Shown here: in pieces, positions 15,522-24,818 of the stretch
Numbering within the stretch: the stretch's first letter is position 1
Layout of the letters: every line of letters begins with the position of its first letter
Origin: Paenarthrobacter aurescens
Lineage (GTDB): Bacteria; Actinomycetota; Actinomycetes; Actinomycetales; Micrococcaceae
Reading direction: 5' to 3'
NCBI RefSeq assembly: GCF_025421775.1
Contig: NZ_JAOEFX010000012.1
Span: forward strand, 97,526-161,525
Length of the DNA: 64,000 bases
Notes under the pieces: model-generated
The model's database searches: none
Told to the model about the DNA's origin: nothing
What the model saw: the letters and a program-made list of their open reading frames with translations, nothing else
Program-made: the position numbers and the translations under genes

Positions 15522-16244
15522 CTATTCCCTCGGCCGCATCAGCGGTGGGTTCAGCACGGCACGGGTGGGGTGGCCCGCCGTCGGACGCGCCTCGGGAGCG
15601 AGCCTGAAAAGCGCAGCCGGCCGTCCGGCGTCGCCTGCTGTCATGCGTCCGACTTCCTCCAGGAAGCCGGGTGTCCCGGTCGCTTTTCGGTGGAAGTTCC
15701 GTGGATCCAGGCGGGTGCCCCATACGGCTTCGTAGACGGCGCGGAGTTGGGCAATGGTGAATTCGTCGCCGCAGAAGGCCGCACCGAGGGGCGAGTACTC
15801 AAGTTTCGACTTTGCCCGTTCCACGGCGTCATCAAGGATGCGTGCATGGTCGAAGGCCAGCTCTGGAACCTCGGCAACCGGATACCACGCCGCCTGCTCC
15901 GCATCGCTGCCGGCCGACAACACCGGGAAGTCCGGTGCCAGCAGCAGGTGCGCCACAGTCAGAACGTCGCCGCGGGGGTCGCGACCCTTTGGCCCGTAGC
16001 TCCCCAACTGCTCCAGGTGCCCGGGAAGATGTTCGACGCCGGTCTCCTCCGCGAGCTCCCGGACCGCCGCCTCGAGCAGGTCCTCGCCCGCGAGGACGAA
16101 ACCGCCCGGGAGGGCGAGCTTGCCGCGAAAGGGCTCGATAAGGCGGGTGATGAGCAGGACGTTCAGCTCGCCGTCCCGCACGGTCAGGGCGACGACGTCG
16201 ACAGTAACCGGGAAGCGTTCGGGCGCCGGATGGGATTCAGGCAT
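15522..16244 (-). CDS. nrtR: NrtR-type Nudix regulator
   Basis: A protein of about 240 residues with an N-terminal Nudix domain and a C-terminal winged-helix part (from the EFTIAQLRAVYEAVWG helix to FHRKATGTPGFLEEVG), the layout of NrtR repressors of NAD metabolism. The Nudix box is intact: GFVLAGE, seven residues, RELAEETG, so ADP-ribose hydrolysis is possible as well as sensing. I prefer the inner ATG 16244 because ATG 16271 lies inside a palindromic operator. It is divergent from an SPFH and NAD-kinase-like operon, and two near-identical palindromes between them support control of both. Confidence 0.85.
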   Translation of the reverse strand: MPESHPAPERFPVTVDVVALTVRDGELNVLLITRLIEPFRGKLALPGGFVLAGEDLLEAAVRELAEETGVEHLPGHLEQLGSYGPKGRDPRGDVLTVAHLLLAPDFPVLSAGSDAEQAAWYPVAEVPELAFDHARILDDAVERAKSKLEYSPLGAAFCGDEFTIAQLRAVYEAVWGTRLDPRNFHRKATGTPGFLEEVGRMTAGDAGRPAALFRLAPEARPTAGHPTRAVLNPPLMRPRE

Positions 16245-16261
16245 GTATTCATCGTAGGCAC

Positions 16262-16282
16262 TTATCGTCATGTTGACAATAA
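16262..16282. promoter_or_regulatory. Candidate NrtR operator 1
   Basis: Arms TTATCGTCA and TGACAATAA flank TGT, with one mismatched pair. The core matches operator 2. It overlaps the alternative start of the Nudix regulator gene, suggesting autoregulation. Confidence 0.65.
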
Positions 16283-16298
16283 TGCTGAGGTGGCTCTA

Positions 16299-16335
16299 TT
16301 GTTTAGTTATCGTCAAGTTGACGACAACTAAACAA
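16299..16335. promoter_or_regulatory. Candidate NrtR operator 2, 37-bp palindrome
   Basis: Arms TTGTTTAGTTATCGTCAA and TTGACGACAACTAAACAA flank one G, with a single mismatch. The inner half TTATCGTCA is identical to operator 1. It ends at the ribosome-binding site of the SPFH gene. Confidence 0.75.
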
Positions 16336-16350
16336 AGGAGACCGAACATC

Positions 16351-17370
16351 ATGGCCAACATCAAGCGCTACCCCTGGATCAGCCACTTCCTTGGCAGCCC
16401 CACCGGCTACGTCGTGCACCTGCAGAAGGGCACGGTCCGGCACCAGGGAGTCGGTCAGGCATTCTGGTTCCGCCCCGCGAATTCCGTGCTGAGCGAGGTT
16501 CCCGTGGACGACCAGGAACTCCCCACCCTCTTCCACGCCATCACCCGCGACCACCAGGACGTAAGCGTTCAGGCCAACGTGACCTACCGCTTCATTGACC
16601 CCGTGGCCGTCTCCACCAGGCTCGACTTCGGTTTGCAGACTGCGGGCAAAGCTCCGGCAACTGGGCGCGAGCAGGTCTCCACCATCATCGGCCAGCTGTG
16701 CCAGAGCCACGCGATCGACCAGATCGCCACCACCACACTCGCCGAGGCGCTTGAACGCGGGGTCAGCCAACTCCGGCTGGTTCTCACCGATGCGCTCCGG
16801 GCCGACACCAGGCTTCAGTCCACGGGCATCGAGATCCTCGGCGTGCAGGTCCTTGCGATTCGGCCCGAATCCGACGTCGAACGTGCCCTGCAGACGCCGG
16901 TGCGCGAACAGCTCCAAGCCGAAGCGGACCGGGCTGTGTACGAGAGGCGGGCGGTCGCCGTCGAACGCGAGCGCACTATCTCCGAGAACGAGATGGCAAG
17001 CCAGATCGAGCTGGCCATGCGGCGCGAAAACCTGGTGGCACAGGAAGGCGCGAACGCCCGCCGTGCAGCCGAAGAGAAGGCCGCCGCAGGACTTATCGAG
17101 GCTCAGGGCTCGGCTGAACGAAAGGGAATCGGCGCAGCAGCCGAAGCGAACCAGATCCGCCTGGTAGGTGAAGCTGCCGCAGCCCGCGAAGCCGCCACCA
17201 TGGAGGTCTACCGCGGCATGGAACAGGCCACCCTGCTGGCCCTCGCACTCAAGGACGCAGCCGGCAGCCTGCCGAACATCGGGAACCTGACCATCACCCC
17301 GGATCTGCTCAGCGGAGCACTCGCCGGGCTGTTCAAGGAACCGGCCGCCACTGCTGAACTCACCAAGTAA
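16351..17370 (+). CDS. SPFH/Band 7 (stomatin-like) domain protein
   Basis: A 339-residue protein with an SPFH/Band 7 domain (about residues 20-200, with DVSVQANVTYRF) followed by an alanine- and glutamate-rich coiled coil (about 185-300) such as RRENLVAQEGANARRAAEEK. It lacks a clear N-terminal membrane helix, so membrane attachment is uncertain. AAGGAG precedes the ATG, which lies 15 bp after the palindromic operator. The NAD-kinase-like gene follows after 9 bp, so both form one operon probably controlled by NrtR. Confidence 0.88.
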   Translation: MANIKRYPWISHFLGSPTGYVVHLQKGTVRHQGVGQAFWFRPANSVLSEVPVDDQELPTLFHAITRDHQDVSVQANVTYRFIDPVAVSTRLDFGLQTAGKAPATGREQVSTIIGQLCQSHAIDQIATTTLAEALERGVSQLRLVLTDALRADTRLQSTGIEILGVQVLAIRPESDVERALQTPVREQLQAEADRAVYERRAVAVERERTISENEMASQIELAMRRENLVAQEGANARRAAEEKAAAGLIEAQGSAERKGIGAAAEANQIRLVGEAAAAREAATMEVYRGMEQATLLALALKDAAGSLPNIGNLTITPDLLSGALAGLFKEPAATAELTK

Positions 17371-17379
17371 GGTCACGTC

Positions 17380-18282
17380 ATGGCAACCCCACGCATCGTT
17401 CTCGTCCACCGGCGGACCGAACTCCAGGAGCTCCTGGACCGTCACGCTACCCGCGGCCAGGCAGAATTCTTCCTGAGCACCCGTGGGCGCAGCATCCAGG
17501 ACGTGCAGGACCGGCATGATCGCCTCACCACCGCCCTCGCAACCATTCGGGCAGCAGTCCCCTCCGACTGGCGGCAAGCGGAAGTCGAACGCGCGGACCT
17601 GAGCCGGTTCCTGCTCACGGCCGAGGACATCATCGCCGTGGTGGGCCAGGACGGATTGGTGGCGAACGTGGCCAAGTACCTGAACGGGCAGCCGGTTATC
17701 GGCATCGACCCCGAGCCCGGGGCCAACCCCGGAGTCCTCGTCCGGCACACACCGGTAGCGGCGGCTGCCCTGCTCCGCGCCGGTGACGTCGGTCGGCTGC
17801 GCTGCCAGGACCTCACCACCGTCACGGCCACGCTCGACGACGGGCAGCAGCTTTCGGCGCTCAACGAAGTTTTCGTCGGGCACGCCTCGCACCAGTCGGC
17901 GAAGTACTCCATTTCGGTGCCGAGTTTCACGCAGGCCGGCGGGCAGACCGAGCGGCAGTCGTCGTCCGGACTGATCGTTTCCACGGGCACCGGCGCAACC
18001 GGGTGGTGCGCTTCGATTGCCTTGGAACGCGGCGGACGCGCACTCCCTGCACCCACAGATCCCCGGCTCGCGTGGTTCGTCCGGGAGGCCTGGCCGTCAC
18101 CTGTGACCGGCGCGTCGCTGACGGAAGGGGTCCTGGAATCCGGGGAAGTGCTGCGGATTACCGTCGCATCTGACCAATTGGTGGTGTTCGGCGATGGCAT
18201 GGAAGATGACCGGCTGACGGCCTCGTGGGGACAGGAGATCACGGTTCAGCTGGGGCAGCGGCCGCTGCGGCTGGTCGTTTGA
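17380..18282 (+). CDS. NAD kinase-like protein
   Basis: A 300-residue protein of the NAD/diacylglycerol-kinase-like fold. The segment IIAVVGQDGLVANVAKYL corresponds to the GGDG loop of NAD kinases, but reads GQDG. STGTGATGW stands in place of the second nucleotide-binding motif. Phosphorylation of NAD is likely from the fold and the NrtR context, but the altered GGDG motif makes altered activity possible. It is co-transcribed with the SPFH gene. Confidence 0.75.
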   Translation: MATPRIVLVHRRTELQELLDRHATRGQAEFFLSTRGRSIQDVQDRHDRLTTALATIRAAVPSDWRQAEVERADLSRFLLTAEDIIAVVGQDGLVANVAKYLNGQPVIGIDPEPGANPGVLVRHTPVAAAALLRAGDVGRLRCQDLTTVTATLDDGQQLSALNEVFVGHASHQSAKYSISVPSFTQAGGQTERQSSSGLIVSTGTGATGWCASIALERGGRALPAPTDPRLAWFVREAWPSPVTGASLTEGVLESGEVLRITVASDQLVVFGDGMEDDRLTASWGQEITVQLGQRPLRLVV

Positions 18283-18407
18283 GTGCCTCCCCTTTTAGAA
18301 GCGATGTAAACCAACCGAAGCGACTTAATCCATTCGGTGTACTATTGGAGACTGACCCGCTCCCTTCATGTGGGCTACTCATCTCCCGACTCACCCGAGG
18401 AGCTTCC

Positions 18408-19370
18408 GTGAGCCATCCTGAACAAGCTACGGAACAACATAATCCGGCTTATCGGCCCCAGCCGGCCCCAGGCCGCGGCGCCGCCCGGGCTTGGCTGATT
18501 GGCCTCCTGGCCGGAGCTCTTGGTTTGGCCCCTTGGTGGATCACCGGAGCCAGACTGCCCTTACAAAACCTGTGGGCAACGCAGGCCTGGCCGGATCAGA
18601 TGCCCCTCGCCTTGCTGCCCCTGAGCCAATACGAACTGACAACCATCGTTGCTCTTCTGACGGTGGGAGGAGCTGCCGCCGGAATCGCCGTTCGCATCTG
18701 GTCCCCCGCCCGCCGTCGGCTCGTCAGCTGGTGCGCCGCCGCCGGCGTTTTCACTGTCCAACTCATCGCCGCCGTCCAATCGTTCTTTGTGCTCCAGGAG
18801 GGCCTCGCCCCTGGGAGCATGTCCGGACTCTACTTCGGCGGACTTCTGACCGGCGTCATCGGCTCCATGATCGCGGCGCTCGTCGCATTAGTGCTGACCG
18901 CTTCCCCTTCGACGCTCAAGACCACCATCGGATGTGGGCTTATGGCAGTTCCTCTCACTTCCTGGGCTGTCGAATGGGTGGTCGGCGTGATGGGTTACAT
19001 CAATGTGCCCGCTGCTGTGCCGACCATCGCACGATGGGTTCCCGCGGTCCTCGTCGGTTGTGCGCTGGCTTGGTGTGGGCTCTGGCCCGCCCGACGAATT
19101 GTGGCTTGGATTCTCAACCTTGTGTTCTTGTGGGTGATTCCTGCCTTGTTTACATCGGTGCAGTACGTTCTGGGAACTCGAGCCCTGGCCGGAGACCTTC
19201 CGGAAATGCTGCTGATGAGCAGGCAAATCCTCACAGCAACGCTCGGCCCTGATGGAGGAGCTTTGCCAACTATCCTGCTTGCGCTTGCCATCGGGTTGGT
19301 GGGGGTCGGAGCGCGTGCCATCGTATCCCGCAGGCGCTCGGAGAGTAGTCAATGGTCAGCTGGAAACTAA
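18408..19370 (+). CDS. Multi-spanning membrane protein
   Basis: A 320-residue protein with about eight hydrophobic helices spread from residue 25 to the end and a polar, proline-rich N-terminus. GTG 18408 is preceded by GAGGAG. I do not recognise the family. It stands alone between the NAD-kinase-like gene and a lipoprotein gene. Confidence 0.75.
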   Translation: MSHPEQATEQHNPAYRPQPAPGRGAARAWLIGLLAGALGLAPWWITGARLPLQNLWATQAWPDQMPLALLPLSQYELTTIVALLTVGGAAAGIAVRIWSPARRRLVSWCAAAGVFTVQLIAAVQSFFVLQEGLAPGSMSGLYFGGLLTGVIGSMIAALVALVLTASPSTLKTTIGCGLMAVPLTSWAVEWVVGVMGYINVPAAVPTIARWVPAVLVGCALAWCGLWPARRIVAWILNLVFLWVIPALFTSVQYVLGTRALAGDLPEMLLMSRQILTATLGPDGGALPTILLALAIGLVGVGARAIVSRRRSESSQWSAGN

Positions 19371-19453
19371 ATGGCGCCATCGTCAAAGACGGATAGTGTT
19401 ATCTCGGTTGGGAACCGCCCGGCTGCAAAAGTAGACCCAATGGGGGAAATAGA

Positions 19454-20176
19454 GTGAAGAAGTTTGCGCTGCAGAGCGTCGGCATATCGGCGTTGGTAAT
19501 GATGGCACTGACCGGCTGCGGCGGGTCAACCGGTTCCACTGATGCGGCTTCGCCGGAGGCTACGGCATCGCCTGCGCCCACTGCAGCCAAGCAGTACACC
19601 AACGACGAGCTCGTTGAACTGGTCAAGCAGATCAAGCCCAAATCCGGCAAGGAACTGACCGTTGCCTCCAGCGAGGAACTCGCCCAGGAGAATCCCATGA
19701 AAGCTCTCATGAGCATGTTCACCATCGAACCGGCTGAGTGCAAGGACCTTGCAACGCTGGGCGGCAGTGAGACCCTCGCCGGATCAACCACGGCTGCCGG
19801 CGCAGATCTGGACGCCGAATCGGGGGTCATGACCATGGTTACCCTGACGTCCGGGCTCGATAAGCAGAAGCTCCAGGACAGCATCGATAAGAGCGGCGTC
19901 CAGGCCGAGAAGTGCGCGAAGATGACGCTGTCCATGTCCGGGCAATCGATGAACGTCTCAACTGAAAAGTTCGACGGCATCAACACGGTCCCCGGAACTG
20001 TGGCCTACAAAACCGAAATGTCTACAGCCAGCGGCTCGGCACAAACCACCTACATGGCCTACGCCATCAAGGATGGGGTGCTGATTTCCGCTACGGCATC
20101 CGGCAAGGGCTCAGAAGCCAACGGCGTTGCCACTGCTGGAGACCTCATGGAGCAGGCCGCAGCCCTGATCAAATAG
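19454..20176 (+). CDS. Secreted lipoprotein of unknown function
   Basis: A 240-residue lipoprotein. The signal peptide ends in the lipobox LTGC with Cys22, followed by a Ser/Thr/Ala/Pro-rich linker (about residues 25-45) and a soluble domain. GTG 19454 is the start. The soluble part resembles actinobacterial lipoproteins of unknown role; no catalytic motif is visible. A strong hairpin terminator follows. Confidence 0.85.
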   Translation: MKKFALQSVGISALVMMALTGCGGSTGSTDAASPEATASPAPTAAKQYTNDELVELVKQIKPKSGKELTVASSEELAQENPMKALMSMFTIEPAECKDLATLGGSETLAGSTTAAGADLDAESGVMTMVTLTSGLDKQKLQDSIDKSGVQAEKCAKMTLSMSGQSMNVSTEKFDGINTVPGTVAYKTEMSTASGSAQTTYMAYAIKDGVLISATASGKGSEANGVATAGDLMEQAAALIK

Positions 20177-20184
20177 CAGTCCCC

Positions 20185-20233
20185 GCGCAGCAAAGGCCGC
20201 GACCCTTACCGGGGGTCGCGGCCTTTGCTGCGC
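20185..20233. terminator. Bidirectional hairpin terminator
   Basis: Two perfect 21-nt arms (20185-20205 and 20213-20233, core GGCCGCGACCC) flank a 7-nt loop. It lies between the convergent lipoprotein gene and the small gene at 20247 and can serve both. Confidence 0.8.
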
Positions 20234-20246
20234 AGGATCGGGAAAT

Positions 20247-20564
20247 CTAGATGTCGAGTCCAGGCACTGATGCCTTTAAAAGAACGATCACTTCAGGTTC
20301 GATTTGAGGCTCCCCGACCAGGCTCACAATCGGCTCGTACCACCGCAATACACAATTCGAATTAAGCCTGCCGAATGCAATCAGATCTTCGTCCAACAGC
20401 TGATCCTCGCGGATCAGCTTGCGAAGGGAAGACAGTGACTTTGACGCAAGAATGATCAGCTCTGCGTCAACCGGAGCGATCGGTTCGCCGCTTGACCACG
20501 ATCGGAGAGGCTCGCCCGGCCTGTAGTTGGACGATTCCCGGGGCAATTCTGGTGTGCTGCTCAT
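20247..20564 (-). CDS. Small protein with a second copy at 34 kb
   Basis: A 105-residue acidic protein with the conserved core DLIAFGRLNSNCVLRWYEP and the end LLKASVPGLD. A close relative lies at 34013-34329, with roughly four in five of the last 70 residues identical, but frameshifted there. No family recognised. Size, duplication and association with the palindromic element suggest the same class of exchangeable small genes as the 7-14 kb array. Confidence 0.7.
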   Translation of the reverse strand: MSSTPELPRESSNYRPGEPLRSWSSGEPIAPVDAELIILASKSLSSLRKLIREDQLLDEDLIAFGRLNSNCVLRWYEPIVSLVGEPQIEPEVIVLLKASVPGLDI

Positions 20565-20715
20565 CGCGTGCAGTCTACCGCCGGCCAGTCAGGCCAATTG
20601 AGCTACAGGCATATTGGCGGCCCCACGCCGATGAGTCATGCCCAACCCGAGAACGATGCCTCCCGTATTTCCATATCAGCCGACTCAAGGAGGCCTGTCC
20701 ATTCTGCCCGCAAAA

Positions 20716-20742
20716 GGAGCGGCGGATCCTTGAACGGACATT
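20716..20742. repeat. GGATC-type palindromic element, reverse divergent copy
   Basis: On the minus strand it reads TGTCCGTTCAAGGATCCGC, matching the array element. It lies 36 bp beyond the stop of the minus-strand phosphatase gene. Confidence 0.45.
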
Positions 20743-20777
20743 GCGACTGGTTATTCCGTGTGCAGTAAATTCCAGCT

Positions 20778-21539
20778 TCAGATCTCGGATACTGCCCGAC
20801 GGTAGTCGACGCTCCCGCGCCAGGAAGCAAGGGCGGCGCGGTCTTCGTCGTTGAGCCCTGCAGCCGCAATGAAATCGTCCAAGTCGAAGCCATCCAAAGC
20901 GGCACGAAACGCTCCCTCCGTGGTCGTTCCGTGGCGCATGCAGAGTTCATTGAGCTGGGGTTCAGCACTGTTCCGGTTGCTGCTGGCAGCTCGTAAGTCG
21001 CCAAGTCTCACTGTCTCCAGATAGTCATGGACAATGGCCTCCTGCTGGACGCCCGCCGCCGAGAGCAGGAGCATCGCAACAATCCCGGTTCTGTCCCTGC
21101 CGCCCATGCAATGGAAAAGGACGCCGCCCGATGGCGCGTTCAGGATTGAAGAAAGAGCGGCGCCTGCACGTTCAGGCATCGCCCTGAGATGCGGCAGGAA
21201 ATAGAGGGCTGTGCCCACCAGGCCGCTGTCCCAGTAGCCTGCCCAGAACTCCGTGTTCTCCAAGCCGTCGAGATCGACGTGGACGGTTGTGAGCCACGGG
21301 GGCCGCTCTTGGATGTCCATCTCCCGCTCCCGTTGTTGACGCAGGTCAACGACTGTGCGGATCCCGGCGTCATAGAGGGATTGCCAGCCGCCCGCCGTCA
21401 GCAAGTCGACATTTTCACTGCGGAAGAAGACCCCACGGGGCGTGAATGTCTCATCGGCACGCTTGAGCCCTCCGAGATCGCGGCCATTGATGAGCCCCTC
21501 AGCGTGCAGAGTGCGGTCTTCGCCATCGCTTATTCCCAT
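20778..21539 (-). CDS. Tyrosine phosphatase-like protein
   Basis: A 253-residue protein of the bacterial PtpB/Y_phosphatase3 kind. The P-loop HCMGGRDRTG gives Cys144 as nucleophile and Arg150 as phosphate-binding residue. The N-terminal INGRDLGGL and FFRSENVDLL segments are family signatures. I choose ATG 21539 over an upstream in-frame start. Substrates (protein phosphotyrosine or phosphoinositide-like compounds) are not determined. It stands alone. Confidence 0.88.
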   Translation of the reverse strand: MGISDGEDRTLHAEGLINGRDLGGLKRADETFTPRGVFFRSENVDLLTAGGWQSLYDAGIRTVVDLRQQREREMDIQERPPWLTTVHVDLDGLENTEFWAGYWDSGLVGTALYFLPHLRAMPERAGAALSSILNAPSGGVLFHCMGGRDRTGIVAMLLLSAAGVQQEAIVHDYLETVRLGDLRAASSNRNSAEPQLNELCMRHGTTTEGAFRAALDGFDLDDFIAAAGLNDEDRAALASWRGSVDYRRAVSEI

Positions 21540-21731
21540 GCACCCAGTAAAGCAAGCCCGCCAACCCGCTCGGTGAAGGCCCTGAACGCTACGCCTAGGA
21601 ACCGTTCCCAAGTCTTCCGCCTTACCCCCAAACCCACCCGATTTTCAACCGTTGTCCCCTTGCAGAGCCCCGGGGTAGGGTGACCGGACCGTCCACCCAC
21701 ATCAACGTCTGGAACAACTCTGGGAGACACC

Positions 21732-23567
21732 ATGACACATGTGAGACGTCAACTGGCTGCTGTCACGGCAGCCTTGGCACTAACCGTGACAAGCGGAGCG
21801 ATGGCGAGTCCCGCCGTCGCTGATCCCCGCGCAACTGACAAAAATCCCACGGCAACCGGCTACGGCGGTGCCGTGAGCACCGTGGATCCCGAGGCTTCGG
21901 CTGCCGCCATTGAAGTACTGAAGAGAGGCGGCAACGCAGCAGACGCCGCGGTCGCAGCGGCAGCCACCCTTGGTGTCACCGAACCCTACAGCGCCGGCAT
22001 TGGAGGCGGCGGTTACTTCGTCTTCTACGACGCGAAAACCAAGCAAGTTGGCACCATTGATGGCCGAGAGACCGCTCCGGCAGATATGAAGCCCGACGCC
22101 TTCATCGACCCTGCCACCAAGCAGCCCTACAAGTTCACGCCGGATCTGGTTACCAGCGGCGTCTCCGTCGGAGTCCCCGGCACACCCGCAACGTGGGAGC
22201 GCGCGCTGGAGCGTTGGGGCACCCTGGAACTTGGCGAGGCACTGAAGCCCGCCATCAAGGTGGCAAACCGTGGATTCGTGGTGGACGAAACCTTCCGCCA
22301 GCAGACAAAGGACAACCTGGCACGGTTCAACAATTTCACCTCCACTCAGGAACTGTTCCTCCCGGGTGGCGACGCTCCCGCCGTCGGAAGTGTCTTCAAG
22401 AACCACGACCTCGCGGCGACGTACCGGCTGCTGGCAAAAGAGGGCACCGAGGCCTTTTACGGGGGCCCGCTCGCTGAGGACATCGCCAAGACGGTCCAAG
22501 CCCCACCCAAGGTGGCGAAGCCGACGCTTCCCATTCCGGTCGGCGTCATGACTGCCCAGGATTTGGCCAATTACAAGGTGCTGGACCAGGACGCCACCAA
22601 GGTGGAATACCGCGGCTATGACGTCTACGGCATGGCGCCTTCCAGCAGCGGCGGCACCACAGTGGGTGAGTCCCTGAACATCCTGGAGAACTATGACCTC
22701 AAGGACATGCAGCCAGTCGACGCCCTGCATCACTACTTCGAAGCCAGCTCCCTGGCCTTCGCCGATCGCGGCGCCTATGTGGGCGATCCCGCCTTTGTAA
22801 ATGTGCCCACCAAGACGCTGCTGGATCCAGTCTTCGCGAAGGAACGCTCCTGCGAAATTGACCCGACGACGGCGGCCGCCAAGCCTGTCGCCCCCGGAAA
22901 TATACAGACGTACGACGGCGCGTGCCCCGCTGCCGTGGCGCCCCTCGCCAATGAGACGGATACGGAGAACATCTCCACGACGAACCTGACGGTCGCCGAC
23001 AAATGGGGCAACGTTGTGGAGTACACGCTCACAATCGAGCAGACCGGCGGTTCGGGAATTGTTGTTCCGGGCCGGGGCTTCCTGCTGAACAACGAACTGA
23101 CTGACTTCAGCACGGTCTATGACCCGAAGGATCCCAACCGGATCGAGCCGAACAAGCGGCCGCGGTCCTCAATGTCGCCGACCATCATTTTGAAGGACCA
23201 GAAGCCGTTCCTGGCACTGGGTTCCCCCGGCGGATCGACCATCATCACAACCGTGCTGCAGACAATCCTGAACCGCGTCGATTTGGGCATGACCGTCTCC
23301 GAAGCGCTCGCTGCGCCACGTGCCGCACCGCGGAATGGCGCGACTGTCAGCTCGGAGCCTGCCTTCATCGATGCCTATGGTCCGGCGCTGGAGTCGTTGG
23401 GTCATGATCTGGTGCCGGCGGGTGATGCCTTCACATCGGCGGCGGAGATAGGTGCTGCGACGGCCATCGAATTCGATAAGGACGGAAAGATGACCGCGGC
23501 CGCCGAGCCGGTTCGTCGAGGTGGAGGGTCGGCGATAGTGGTGAAACCGGACAAATCTGGCCGATAG
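21732..23567 (+). CDS. ggt: Gamma-glutamyltransferase (secreted)
   Basis: A 611-residue precursor. A signal peptide occupies about residues 1-31 (cut near SPAVA). The heterodimer-forming cut is predicted before Thr416 in the motif STTNLTVAD; this threonine becomes the nucleophile of the small subunit. The LGSPGGSTI loop and the early GGNAADAAVA and AGIGGGGYF segments are also present. The enzyme would cleave glutathione and other gamma-glutamyl compounds outside the cell. GGGAG precedes the ATG. Confidence 0.95.
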   Translation: MTHVRRQLAAVTAALALTVTSGAMASPAVADPRATDKNPTATGYGGAVSTVDPEASAAAIEVLKRGGNAADAAVAAAATLGVTEPYSAGIGGGGYFVFYDAKTKQVGTIDGRETAPADMKPDAFIDPATKQPYKFTPDLVTSGVSVGVPGTPATWERALERWGTLELGEALKPAIKVANRGFVVDETFRQQTKDNLARFNNFTSTQELFLPGGDAPAVGSVFKNHDLAATYRLLAKEGTEAFYGGPLAEDIAKTVQAPPKVAKPTLPIPVGVMTAQDLANYKVLDQDATKVEYRGYDVYGMAPSSSGGTTVGESLNILENYDLKDMQPVDALHHYFEASSLAFADRGAYVGDPAFVNVPTKTLLDPVFAKERSCEIDPTTAAAKPVAPGNIQTYDGACPAAVAPLANETDTENISTTNLTVADKWGNVVEYTLTIEQTGGSGIVVPGRGFLLNNELTDFSTVYDPKDPNRIEPNKRPRSSMSPTIILKDQKPFLALGSPGGSTIITTVLQTILNRVDLGMTVSEALAAPRAAPRNGATVSSEPAFIDAYGPALESLGHDLVPAGDAFTSAAEIGAATAIEFDKDGKMTAAAEPVRRGGGSAIVVKPDKSGR

Positions 23568-23575
23568 GGAGTACC

Positions 23576-24289
23576 TCAGTAACCCGGCAGAAGTCCACGG
23601 ACAGTTGCTTGAAGCTTCTCCAGAGCCGCGTCGTCATGCTTGCTGATTGCGAACCGCATGAGTCCGCGGCATGCCAGTCCGGCGTCCGTTAGGTCACCGC
23701 TGAGCAGGAATTCAAGCAGCTCGTCACTCGGAAGCAGTCGAACGAAGCCCGCCCCGGAGCCGTCCCATGATGGGTCGCCTCCGGGGCGGGCTTCTGCTGC
23801 GATGGCCAGGTGCTTTCGCCGTGAAGAATTGGCAGACCACCATTCGGATCCGGCGTAGTACACGGAGGATGCGTGATACCCGGTTTCTTCCACCAACTCG
23901 CGGTGAGCTGCTTTTTCCGGGTCTTCGCCCTGGCCCACGTAGCCACCGGGAAGCTCCAGCAGGGTCCGTCCTGGACCTACACGAAACTGTTCAAACAACA
24001 CCACGTCGGTGCCGCCCTCCGTGAAGGCAAGCATGGCGGCGGAATCCGCGCCGGCAATGACGTCCCATTCGGAGACAGAGCCGTCAGCTTCCAAATATGT
24101 GTCTCGATTTACGGTGACCGAGCCTTTGTAGGCCCTGGTACTCCAAAGCTTTCGCCACAGTTCCTCCGAATTGCTCAAGGTTGGCGGTTGTTCCTGAGCT
24201 CCCGACTGAATCTCCACATCATGCCCAACGACGCAGCCGCGATGATGATTCCGCAAAGAGTGGACCACCAATTTTGTGCTGCGGTTCAT
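23576..24289 (-). CDS. Nudix hydrolase, ADP-ribose pyrophosphatase-like
   Basis: A minus-strand protein of up to 237 residues; a start near GTG 24223 or another internal codon is possible because the first 25 residues look non-conserved. The Nudix box reads GYVGQGE, seven residues, RELVEETG. The preceding strand pattern VVLFEQFRVGPGRTLLELPGG is typical of ADP-ribose/NDP-sugar pyrophosphatases. It converges on the gamma-glutamyltransferase gene with only 8 bp between stops. Confidence 0.85.
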   Translation of the reverse strand: MNRSTKLVVHSLRNHHRGCVVGHDVEIQSGAQEQPPTLSNSEELWRKLWSTRAYKGSVTVNRDTYLEADGSVSEWDVIAGADSAAMLAFTEGGTDVVLFEQFRVGPGRTLLELPGGYVGQGEDPEKAAHRELVEETGYHASSVYYAGSEWWSANSSRRKHLAIAAEARPGGDPSWDGSGAGFVRLLPSDELLEFLLSGDLTDAGLACRGLMRFAISKHDDAALEKLQATVRGLLPGY

Positions 24290-24502
24290 GGTGGGTCATG
24301 GCGTCGCCACCTAGACGACCACCAAAGGCACTCATTTTTTGCCCAGAGAGCACCTAGAACCCCTGAAACACCACTCATTTCACCGGTCCACAACACCTAG
24401 CACCCTTTTCACCTTGCAGGCTGAACACGACGTGGTTCTCGATCTAGCCCATGGGGGAATCCGTTACCAGGAAAAGCTATTTCCCACTCTCAAGGAGAAG
24501 AA

Positions 24503-24661
24503 ATGAACTGGCAGCAAATAAGCTGTTTGGCTGGGTTTCTCGGGCACGTCGTCGCTACAGGATCACTGATTGCGGCGGCTTTTACAGGCGGAGCGACACT
24601 CGTCATTGGCGGAATCGCCTACTCGCTAAGTGCACTGGCAACCATGCTCGGCTGCGGTTAG
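24503..24661 (+). CDS. Small hydrophobic peptide, bacteriocin-like
   Basis: A 52-residue peptide encoded directly after a strong AAGGAG ribosome-binding site. It is very hydrophobic and glycine-rich (GFLGHVV, AAAFTGGATLVIGGIAY), has no charged lysine or arginine, and has cysteines at position 8 and at the end (GCG). No leader with a double-glycine site is seen. It heads a cluster with a second tiny membrane protein, an ABC ATPase and an ABC-2 permease, the usual company of secreted hydrophobic peptides. A bacteriocin or signal peptide role is inference. Confidence 0.6.
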   Translation: MNWQQISCLAGFLGHVVATGSLIAAAFTGGATLVIGGIAYSLSALATMLGCG

Positions 24662-24668
24662 GCAAGAA

Positions 24669-24818
24669 ATGAAGTTATTGACGCTAACGGCAGCTTGCTT
24701 GTTCTTCATCACGGCTGTCATCGCGTTTTTTAGTAATCCCTGGATGGCAGCGCTCTCCCTCACGGCTTCCATCGCGATGGTTGCAACCTGGGTGGTCTAC
24801 AAGAGGCAGAGCAAGTAG
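24669..24818 (+). CDS. Small two-helix membrane protein, possible immunity peptide
   Basis: A 49-residue protein starting 7 bp after the previous stop. Two hydrophobic helices (about residues 3-20 and 23-43) end in a basic tail YKRQSK. Small two-helix proteins often protect producers of hydrophobic bacteriocins, so an immunity role fits the setting, but no family is recognised. Confidence 0.55.
   Translation: MKLLTLTAACLFFITAVIAFFSNPWMAALSLTASIAMVATWVVYKRQSK

Noticed and set aside
16303..17892. Long open frame on the minus strand opposite the SPFH and NAD-kinase-like genes
   Set aside because: Antisense shadow in GC-rich DNA; it crosses the promoter and operator region of the real operon.
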